Part shown: piece by piece, positions 14,738-21,356 of the stretch
Position numbering within the stretch: position 1 is the first letter of the stretch
Layout of the letters: each line of letters begins with the position of its first letter
Source: CAYRTD01 sp964426915
Lineage (GTDB): Bacteria > Bacteroidota > Bacteroidia > Bacteroidales > GCA-2748055
Length of the DNA: 21,356 nt
NCBI GenBank assembly: GCA_964426915.1
Contig: CAYRTD010000065.1
Coordinates: 1 to 21,356 of the forward strand
Reading direction: 5' to 3'
Made by a program: the position numbers and the translations under genes
Notes under the pieces: generated by a model
Databases searched by the model: none
What the model was told of the DNA's origin: nothing
Seen by the model: only the letters and a program-made list of their open reading frames with translations

Positions 14738-16531
14738 ATGGATAAGGAAAACAAAAACGGTGCAATGATAGAAGAACTTATAAATGTTTTTCTGGAAATA
14801 GACAGGCGAATAAAAATGTTGCATCAGGATTCTTCAGATGTATTTTTAAAGTTGAACAGTTTTCTCAAGGATTATCATAAAAAATACGGGATCATTACCG
14901 CCAATGTTAACAGGATATTTGAAGCAATAGTTGGTAAACAGGGAGAAGGGCTAATAGAAGAATATGATACCATTTGTAAAGAACTGAACAAATATAAAGA
15001 GTTGGCAGAATCCGATTATCAGAAAAGTTACATCCTTCTGAAACACCTGAAAACCAAGATCAATTATTCAATGGTTGTTTTGAGAAATTTCAAACAGGAT
15101 CTTACTACACTAAAATTTTTAACAACCAATTACAGGTTACTGTCCAATAGCGGAAGTTTAGACAATAAAATACCTGAACCGATTATCAAATGGGAGAGTA
15201 CTGCTTTAAGCATCAGGGAAGGCATTAGCCTGTTAACCCGTGAATTTGAGGAAATAATTACCAAAACAGATATCATATTATCAGGTATTGAAGAATTCAC
15301 CAGCGATTCTTTAGATATTATCAGTCAGTATAATGAAGACCTTAAAACCACTCACTCGATTATTAACCGAAAAAATCAGGAGTCAAAATCCCATTTACCC
15401 GTTCTGAAGGAGAAAATGGATAACTCGGGAAAATGTATAGGGAATATTATCACACATCTTCAATACCACGATATTATACGGCAAAAGATCGAACATATTC
15501 AGGCTACACATCAACAAATAGTGAAAGATCTTGAGAAGAAAGAGGTTGTTCCTGAAGCATCGGATATCAGTGAGGATGACAAGCGATTTTCGATGATTTC
15601 CGATATTGCTGGACTTCAGGCCGCTCAGTTAATACTGATCAGTAAAGAATATCAGAAAGCTCTCGAGGTAATCACCCAGAATTTTCAGAAGATCGGAGGC
15701 GATTTGAATAGTGTTTCCAGCATTTCCCATGAGTTTTCCTTTGAGGGAGACAATTCCGAAACTACCCTGATCAACCGTGTAAGAGACAGGATGGATAAAG
15801 GAGTGATGATGATGGACTCTTTCAACTTTGCTTCTTTCGATCGTGAGATCAGACTTTTGATCGATAGCTTTGAGAATGCTTTTAAGACCGCCGGGATACT
15901 GATATTCGATCCTGTTGAGGAATTCAGCGATCTTTTCCTTGCAGGAAAGAATCCCGACAAAATTACCAAAACGAATATTTCTACTCCTAATATCATGTAC
16001 CAGCTTTCTTCGCTTGTACGAGACATACTTCAGAAAAGGGATGAGCTGCAAATCGATATGGAAGAGATACAGGGTCATATCGAGACGTACCGGAATGAAA
16101 AGCCTGTAACTGAATTAGGAAGTGAACTGGAAAGTGAACAGATAAAAGTAATGGTGAGCATCACCCGCATGCTGAACCGGCTTGACGATGAGAACAGGGA
16201 GCTTGATGAATCTCTTTCACAGAATTTTAATCTCAATAAAGACATCCTTTCCAGGCTTAAAGAAACGATTGATAAGGTAGATTATTATGAACTTTTTGAT
16301 AATGTATTGTCGGAAATTATAGAAAAACTGAACACGGTTAATGTGAAACTGGGAAATAGTGGACAGGAAGTTATTCCCCAGGGAAACATCGGAAAGCTTA
16401 AAGAGATAGAAGCTCTCTATACCGTAGCAAGTGAGAGGATAGTTCATGATAATGTACTATCGGGTAACAAAGACATAGGGATGTCGGATGAAAAAGAAGA
16501 TGATGATTCTGATGACCTTGAATTATTCTGA
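14738..16531 (+). CDS. Unknown 597-residue helical chemotaxis-operon protein with a CheZ-like motif
   Basis: I do not recognise the full-length family. The protein is soluble, almost wholly alpha-helical by composition, with no membrane segment. At residues 241-252 it reads LQYHDIIRQKIE, where Asp245 and Gln249 have the same four-residue spacing as the catalytic Asp143 and Gln147 of CheZ (FQDLTGQ), the CheY-P phosphatase; the flanking aromatic and hydrophobic positions also agree. The C-terminus is strongly acidic (DEKEDDDSDD) and ends in LELF, which recalls the CheY-binding tail of CheZ. It lies directly before cheY. Similar motifs also occur in other helical chemotaxis proteins, so the role is an inference. 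It is much longer than CheZ (about 214 residues). ATG at 14738 follows AAGGAT. Confidence 0.7.
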   Translation: MDKENKNGAMIEELINVFLEIDRRIKMLHQDSSDVFLKLNSFLKDYHKKYGIITANVNRIFEAIVGKQGEGLIEEYDTICKELNKYKELAESDYQKSYILLKHLKTKINYSMVVLRNFKQDLTTLKFLTTNYRLLSNSGSLDNKIPEPIIKWESTALSIREGISLLTREFEEIITKTDIILSGIEEFTSDSLDIISQYNEDLKTTHSIINRKNQESKSHLPVLKEKMDNSGKCIGNIITHLQYHDIIRQKIEHIQATHQQIVKDLEKKEVVPEASDISEDDKRFSMISDIAGLQAAQLILISKEYQKALEVITQNFQKIGGDLNSVSSISHEFSFEGDNSETTLINRVRDRMDKGVMMMDSFNFASFDREIRLLIDSFENAFKTAGILIFDPVEEFSDLFLAGKNPDKITKTNISTPNIMYQLSSLVRDILQKRDELQIDMEEIQGHIETYRNEKPVTELGSELESEQIKVMVSITRMLNRLDDENRELDESLSQNFNLNKDILSRLKETIDKVDYYELFDNVLSEIIEKLNTVNVKLGNSGQEVIPQGNIGKLKEIEALYTVASERIVHDNVLSGNKDIGMSDEKEDDDSDDLELF

Positions 16532-16607
16532 TAAATGGAATAAGTGCTTAAAAGCAAAAAATGTTCACATACATACATGCATGGATAATAACTAAATCAG
16601 GAATATT

Positions 16608-16973
16608 ATGTCAAAGACTATTTTAATTGTAGACGACTCGGAAAGCATAAGGGAGGTGGTGAATTTCACTCTGGAAAATGAAGGATTTGAGGTGCTAGTC
16701 GGAGTTGATGGTAAAGATGCTCAAAAATTTCTCGATGGGAGAAAGATTGATCTGATCATCACTGATCTTCATATGCCCGAAATGGACGGTATACAGCTAA
16801 TAAGATCGGTGAGACAAATGCCGGATTATAAAATGATCCCTATCCTTTTTCTTACAACAGAATCTCAAACAGAGAAGAAAATGGAGGCAAAGGATGCCGG
16901 AGCTACCGGATGGATCATTAAACCTTTTGTGCCGGCTAAATTAATTGCTGCAATTGGAAAGGTAATGAAATAG
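16608..16973 (+). CDS. cheY: CheY-type single-domain response regulator
   Basis: 121 residues, a receiver domain alone. Acidic pocket Asp9-Asp10 (VDDSESI), phosphoacceptor Asp53 (ITDLHMPEMDG), the switch Thr at 83/84 (FLTTES) and Lys105 (IIKPF) are all present. There is no DNA-binding or enzymatic output, so it works by docking to a target. It lies between the CheZ-like gene and the STAS gene and should be phosphorylated by the CheA encoded downstream. Its output target (a gliding or pilus motor, or a non-motility process) is not visible. Clear start at ATG 16608; 76-base gap upstream without a promoter box. Confidence 0.95.
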   Translation: MSKTILIVDDSESIREVVNFTLENEGFEVLVGVDGKDAQKFLDGRKIDLIITDLHMPEMDGIQLIRSVRQMPDYKMIPILFLTTESQTEKKMEAKDAGATGWIIKPFVPAKLIAAIGKVMK

Positions 16974-17022
16974 GAATACCAGTCTCAACAGCGGAATATA
17001 TAAACCTAAGAAAAAAGAAGTT

Positions 17023-17313
17023 ATGAAAAACCCGGATAAAGATTTAAAAGAGATAAGAATTTCCGATCTGACAGTATTTACAATAGAGGACACGAAGGAC
17101 CAAATTGATGAATACCTGAAATCCGGGAATAAAGTCAGAATTATAATGGAGAAGGTCACCGGGATAGATCTGAGCTATATTCAACTCATATATTCACTGA
17201 AAAAGTCAGCCGGCGGGGGAAAGCTGTTTTATGAATTTGAGGAGGATCTTTCTCCTGAGATTCGTGAGCTTCTTCAAAACACTGGTTTTACCGATATTCT
17301 AAGCTTTCAGTAG
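17023..17313 (+). CDS. Small STAS-domain protein
   Basis: 96 residues, a single STAS (SpoIIAA-type) domain. The key stretch is KVTGIDLSYIQLIYSLKKSA, followed by the GGGKLFYEF strand and a closing helix (EIRELLQNTGF). In anti-anti-sigma factors a Ser in this loop is phosphorylated by an HPK-type kinase; here Ser51 is in the corresponding loop. STAS proteins with this D-L-S-x-(I/L)-Q-L motif are also known in chemotaxis operons. No sigma factor, anti-sigma kinase or PP2C phosphatase is nearby, so its likely partners are CheA, CheY or the chemoreceptor. It is 49 bases after cheY and 22 before cheA. Confidence 0.85.
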   Translation: MKNPDKDLKEIRISDLTVFTIEDTKDQIDEYLKSGNKVRIIMEKVTGIDLSYIQLIYSLKKSAGGGKLFYEFEEDLSPEIRELLQNTGFTDILSFQ

Positions 17314-17335
17314 CAAAAAAAGAAAAAATATTAAT

Positions 17336-19375
17336 ATGGAGCAGTTTAAAAATAAATTCATTGACGAGGCACTGGATCTTATTCAGGAATTGGAAAGTTC
17401 TTCACTGGAGTTAAGTTCCGATCCTTCAAATTCGGAACAAATTGAAGTCATTTTCCGGGCAATGCATTCCCTTAAGGGGGGGAGTGCAATGTTTGGCTTT
17501 GAAAAGATCGATACTTTTACACATCAGCTGGAAACTGCCTATGATAAGGTAAGATCTGGCAATCTTAAAGTTAATGACAAACTCCTTGACCTTACTTTTC
17601 AGTCAATCGATCATATTAAAGTATTATTATCGGAAGATGATTCCTTAAGCGAAGAAACCCTCAATACTCATAATATTCTTTTACAATCTATTCTTGATCT
17701 TCTGGAAGATCGACAGGGATCAGCCACAGTGTCCCAGGTTTCAGGTCCGGAAGCTGTATCAGCAAAAGAATCCGGTTCCACCTATTTCATAAAATTTGTT
17801 CCCCGTGAGGACATAATGAAGAATGGTACGAATCCCATGCTTATCATTAATGAACTTCAGTCTCTTGGAGAAAGCCGGGTATTTTCTTATACCCGGAATA
17901 TTCCTGAATTCGAAAATCTTGATGTACTTTCCTGCTACACTTACTGGATTATTATTCTGCATACACTATCCTCCGAGGATGATATTAGAGATGTTTTCAT
18001 GTTTGTGGATCTTGATTGTGACCTGGAAATAAAACACTTGTGTGAAAACAATATCCTGGAGAAGGATGAATTCAGGAACAAACTTGAAGAAGTATATGAA
18101 GCCGGGAGAGATATTGATTTTAAAGAATCAGAGACCCTTGCAGGTGATCTGCAGAAAACCTCCGCAACTCCTTCCGATACACCGGCAAGAGGAACCTTTA
18201 CCCGGCAGAAAGAACAAAAGATTTCGAGCATAAGGGTTTCTTCTGAAAAGCTGGATGAGCTGATAGGTCTGGTTAGTGAACTGGTAACCCGGCAGGCAAG
18301 TCTTACTCTGATCTCAGAAAACATCCATCACAAAGAATTAATTACGGTTGCCGAAGATATCGACAAGATTACCAGACGTTTGAGGGATAGCACCTTCAAT
18401 ATCAGACTTATTCCTGTTGACAACATGGTTACCCGTTTCCAAAGACTTGTAAGGGAGTTGTCGCAGGAACTGGATAAAGAGGTCAATTTTCATACTGAAG
18501 GAACGGATACTGAACTCGATAAGACCATAATAGAAGGACTTATTGACCCTTTAATGCACATTATAAGAAATAGCATTGACCACGGAATTGAACCTGCAGA
18601 GGAAAGAAAAGCTCTCGGTAAACCGGAAAAGGGCACTATTAAATTGAAAGCTTTTTATTCGGGGGCGAATGTATACCTGCAGGTTTCCGATGACGGTAAA
18701 GGAATGAATATTGCCAGGATTAGAGAAAAAGCCCATGAACTTGAGCTCATTAAGGATATCGAACCTTCAGAGAAAGAATTACTGGATATGCTTTTCCTTC
18801 CAGGCTTTTCTACTGCTCAAAATGTAACCAAAGTCTCAGGAAGAGGCGTGGGAATGGATGTTGTAAAGAGAAAAATATCCGATTTACGTGGAGAGATTAG
18901 TATAGATACTGAGGAAAATGTGGGCACGACCATGACTATCAAACTTCCCCTCACGCTTTCAATTATTGATGGTCTTCTTGTTATGATCGATAAGACACAT
19001 TATGTAATACCTCTGGCATCGGTGGATAAATGCTATGAATTTAAGCACGAGGAACTTAGCAATGCAGTAAATAATATGATCTATGTTGATGAAGGACACA
19101 TTCCATTTGCTTATCTGAGAAAGGAATTTGCCATTGATACACCCCCTCCGGCAATTGAACAGGTGATTGCCATAGAATATGACGATATGATATTCGGGCT
19201 TGCAGTTGACCAGGTTGTTGATGAGTACCAGGCAGTACTAACTACCCTCGGTAAGATGTTCAATAACCAGGACATGATATCGGGAGCCACAATTCTCGGA
19301 GATGGAACCGTAGCACTAGTTGTAGATCCTAATAGAATTATTAAGCAATTCAATTACCAGGCAGTGGACAGTTGA
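17336..19375 (+). CDS. cheA: Chemotaxis histidine kinase CheA
   Basis: 679 residues with the full CheA order: P1/HPt with phosphorylated His44 (RAMHSLKGGSAMFG), a P2-like domain (~149-235; YFIKFVPREDIMKNG), a P3 dimerisation helix pair (~296-355), a P4 ATPase (~360-540) with N-box His408 and Asn412 (MHIIRNSIDHG), G1 (DDGKGM, 452-457), F-box (FLPGFST, 487-493) and G2 (GRGVGM, 502-507), and a CheW-like P5 domain (~545-675). It autophosphorylates in the receptor array and phosphorylates CheY. All catalytic motifs are intact. No CheW, CheR or CheB is seen in the window, so these may follow. The ATG at 17336 is preceded by an A-rich stretch only. Confidence 0.97.
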   Translation: MEQFKNKFIDEALDLIQELESSSLELSSDPSNSEQIEVIFRAMHSLKGGSAMFGFEKIDTFTHQLETAYDKVRSGNLKVNDKLLDLTFQSIDHIKVLLSEDDSLSEETLNTHNILLQSILDLLEDRQGSATVSQVSGPEAVSAKESGSTYFIKFVPREDIMKNGTNPMLIINELQSLGESRVFSYTRNIPEFENLDVLSCYTYWIIILHTLSSEDDIRDVFMFVDLDCDLEIKHLCENNILEKDEFRNKLEEVYEAGRDIDFKESETLAGDLQKTSATPSDTPARGTFTRQKEQKISSIRVSSEKLDELIGLVSELVTRQASLTLISENIHHKELITVAEDIDKITRRLRDSTFNIRLIPVDNMVTRFQRLVRELSQELDKEVNFHTEGTDTELDKTIIEGLIDPLMHIIRNSIDHGIEPAEERKALGKPEKGTIKLKAFYSGANVYLQVSDDGKGMNIARIREKAHELELIKDIEPSEKELLDMLFLPGFSTAQNVTKVSGRGVGMDVVKRKISDLRGEISIDTEENVGTTMTIKLPLTLSIIDGLLVMIDKTHYVIPLASVDKCYEFKHEELSNAVNNMIYVDEGHIPFAYLRKEFAIDTPPPAIEQVIAIEYDDMIFGLAVDQVVDEYQAVLTTLGKMFNNQDMISGATILGDGTVALVVDPNRIIKQFNYQAVDS

Positions 19376-19438
19376 GCCCGGTGATCCCAAATAGACACAA
19401 AACTTAGCACAGAAATTTAAAAATTAAAATTTAGAGTG

Positions 19439-21356
19439 ATGAAAAAATTAAGCAATTTAAGAACCGGCACTAAGATCATGATTACCCTGAGTCTGACAAT
19501 GATCATTGTACTGACGGCATTTGGGGTCTACACCATTCAAAGGCAAAAGAAAAACCTTTTAAACGACAGCGATACCCGTATGTCTGAGCAGGTGAATGAC
19601 CTGACGCTCATCGTTGATCAGCAAATTAAGGAAAACCAGAAGATGGTTTTGAAACAGGGAGAAATGTCTTATGATCTCTTCCTGAAGGAAGGAGAAGTTG
19701 AGCTCAGTGATACGGTACATTTTACTGTTTCAGCAATAAACCAGGACACCAAGAATCCTACACAGATCGAACTCCCGGTTTTGCTTCATGATGAAATGCC
19801 GGTATTTCATGATTTTTACTTTGTAGATAAGATTGGTGAAATGACAGGTGGAACTGCTACGATTTTTCAAAAATTCAACAGCGGTTATTTGCGCATTTCA
19901 ACCAACATAACAGATGATTCAGGTGAAAGAGCTGTTGATACCTATATACCCTCCAGTTCATCCGTGGCGCAGACCCTTGACCGGGGCGAGACCTTCAGAG
20001 GAAGAGCTATTATTATGGACGAATGGTATCTTACATTTTATAAACCTTTGATGGATAATGGAAAAGTCATTGGTGCCTATTATTATGGCATGCCTGAAAA
20101 AGATCTGAATGCTTTAAGACAAGTATTTGTTGAAAAAACTTATTATGAAAATGGATATCCCTATGTGGTAGATAAAGAGGGTAATTTTCTAATTCACCCC
20201 AATGCTGAGGGAGCAAACATTGCAGAGGAGGATTTTTTCAGCCAAATGAAGGAACAGGATGAGGGAAAAATCAGTTATATGTGGGAAGGAGAGCCAAAAT
20301 ATCAGTTTTTTAAGTTTTATCCTGCTGCCGATTTATACATTGCGGTAACGATTTATGAAAAAGATGTTCTTGCCCGTTTGTCAGAAGCACGAAATTCCGT
20401 CATTGCAGCTATTATTGTTGGTGTCCTGGTGGCACTTCTAATTGGTTATTTCCTTGGACGAAACTTCCAGAATATTATCCAGAAGATTATTACCCAAACC
20501 AGGAGACTTACCGATGCTGCCGTAAGCGGCCAACTGGATGCCCGCGCAGACGAAGCGGAAACCAATTTTGAATTCCGCCCCATCACAGAAGGCATTAATA
20601 AAACACTTGATGCGCTGATAAATCCTTTAAATGTAGCTGCTGAATATATCGAACGCATTGCCCGTGGAGATATTCCCCAGAAAATTGTAGATGATTACAA
20701 TGGTGATTTTAATGAGATTAAAAATAACCTTAATCTGTGTATTGATGCGGTAAAAAGCCTGGTTGAAGATGCAGACACCCTTACCGTGGCTGCTGTTGAA
20801 GGTAAATTGAATACCCGTGTGGATGCTGATCGTCATCAGGGTGACTACAGGTTGATTGTGGAGGGTATTAATAATACCCTTGACCGATGTGTTGGGCTTA
20901 TTGATAACATGCCTGTTCCGGCAATGATTATCGATAAAGAATACAACATTCAGTACATGAATGAAACCGGAGCAGGTCTGGATAATAAGACGGGCAAGCA
21001 ACTGATCGGGACAAAATGTTATGATCATTTTAAAACAAAGGATTGTAAGACTTCGGATTGTGCGTGTAACCGGACCATGATATCGGGACAGAAAGCCGAA
21101 AATGAAACCCAGGCAACACCGGGTTCGCTGGAACTTGAAATTGCTTATTCTGCTATACCGATAAAAGACCGGGATAACAATATCATAGGTGCCTTTGAAG
21201 TAGTGAATGATCAGACGGATGTTGTAAAATCCATCAGAAAGGCTGAGAAGATCAATAGTTATCAGGCAGAGGAGGCCGGTAAGTTAACCGAAGCACTGGA
21301 TAAATTTTCAAAAGGTGATTTAAGTTTTAATCTTGAAACAGAGGCTTCAGATGCCG
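19439..21356 (+). CDS. Chemoreceptor (MCP-like) with Cache, tandem HAMP and Cys-rich PAS; partial
   Basis: The frame is open from ATG 19439 to the window end (639 complete codons). Order: membrane helix 1 (~12-32), a large periplasmic Cache domain (~33-317; YYYGMPEKDLNALRQVF and YPYVVDKEGNFLIHPNAEG), helix 2 (~318-340), HAMP repeats (~341-487; each with the G-D/K-L or G-D-I turn), a PAS domain (~489-600), then the start of another HAMP (KFSKGDLSFNL). The PAS carries Cys527, Cys536, Cys541 and Cys543 (C-x8-C-x4-C-x-C). The methyl-accepting hairpin should lie beyond the window; without it the MCP call rests on architecture and the cheA neighbour. It would sense a periplasmic ligand and, through PAS, perhaps a redox or metal state. 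Confidence 0.85.
   Translation, partial: MKKLSNLRTGTKIMITLSLTMIIVLTAFGVYTIQRQKKNLLNDSDTRMSEQVNDLTLIVDQQIKENQKMVLKQGEMSYDLFLKEGEVELSDTVHFTVSAINQDTKNPTQIELPVLLHDEMPVFHDFYFVDKIGEMTGGTATIFQKFNSGYLRISTNITDDSGERAVDTYIPSSSSVAQTLDRGETFRGRAIIMDEWYLTFYKPLMDNGKVIGAYYYGMPEKDLNALRQVFVEKTYYENGYPYVVDKEGNFLIHPNAEGANIAEEDFFSQMKEQDEGKISYMWEGEPKYQFFKFYPAADLYIAVTIYEKDVLARLSEARNSVIAAIIVGVLVALLIGYFLGRNFQNIIQKIITQTRRLTDAAVSGQLDARADEAETNFEFRPITEGINKTLDALINPLNVAAEYIERIARGDIPQKIVDDYNGDFNEIKNNLNLCIDAVKSLVEDADTLTVAAVEGKLNTRVDADRHQGDYRLIVEGINNTLDRCVGLIDNMPVPAMIIDKEYNIQYMNETGAGLDNKTGKQLIGTKCYDHFKTKDCKTSDCACNRTMISGQKAENETQATPGSLELEIAYSAIPIKDRDNNIIGAFEVVNDQTDVVKSIRKAEKINSYQAEEAGKLTEALDKFSKGDLSFNLETEASDA

Noticed and set aside
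15629..16078. A 149-codon minus-strand open frame inside the 597-residue gene
   Set aside because: The plus-strand frame is continuous and sits in a tight operon; the opposite frame has no motif, promoter box or sensible start.
16542..16556. Small hairpin TGCTT/AAGCA before cheY
   Set aside because: Only five base pairs with a two-base loop and no T-run on the plus strand; too weak to call a terminator or attenuator.
16569..16583. ACATACATACATGCATG short tandem repeat
   Set aside because: Only a few imperfect units; likely chance in AT-rich DNA, and not placed at a promoter box.
1..21356. CRISPR arrays, tRNA or rRNA genes, insertion sequences, prophage genes
   Set aside because: No regularly spaced repeats, no cloverleaf or conserved rRNA stretches, and no transposase, integrase or phage structural proteins were found on either strand.

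Overview
The window looks like a chromosomal segment of a Bacteroidota bacterium, probably a free-living, moderately AT-rich member. The evidence is the exbB-exbD-exbD-tonB operon, a very long TamB-like protein divergent from tsaD, the weak use of Shine-Dalgarno sites, and several exact matches to the Bacteroidota -7 promoter box TAnnTTTG just upstream of genes. No rRNA, tRNA, CRISPR array, insertion sequence or prophage is visible.

Left part (1-9749), envelope and housekeeping. The 3' end of an unrecognised gene and a TSUP-family anion transporter run rightward. Facing them is a leftward block: a 1490+ residue TamB-like protein, then an ExbB, two tandem ExbD and a TonB/TolA-like transducer. 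Together these would serve outer-membrane biogenesis and energised outer-membrane transport. Divergent from tamB is tsaD (tRNA t6A synthesis). Its stop codon overlaps that of a convergent MESH1-like HD hydrolase of the SpoT type.

Middle (9750-12722). This holds a lone SiaC/DUF1987 regulatory protein, a secreted or lipid-anchored GH13 amylase-type enzyme, and a small exported DUF4174-like gene that may be broken by an in-frame TAG. A 357-base gap rich in inverted repeats carries a promoter for the next operon.

Right part (12723-21356), a rightward chemosensory operon: a membrane sensor with HAMP, GAF and PAS domains but no visible output domain; a 597-residue unknown protein carrying a CheZ-like D-x3-Q motif; CheY; a small STAS protein; CheA; and a Cache/HAMP/PAS chemoreceptor that runs off the window. 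CheA and CheY are conventional. The STAS protein, the output-less sensor and the large possible CheZ-like protein are not standard chemotaxis parts and are the best candidates for something new. Chemotaxis-type genes such as cheW, cheR and cheB are not in the window and may lie downstream.

Recurring details include an identical stop-start junction (TAATTATG) at all three boundaries of the exb/ton operon, two convergent gene pairs that share a 4-base palindrome as overlapping stops, a tamB reading frame with no ATG start, and a 20-base-phased direct repeat between the divergent MESH1 and siaC genes.
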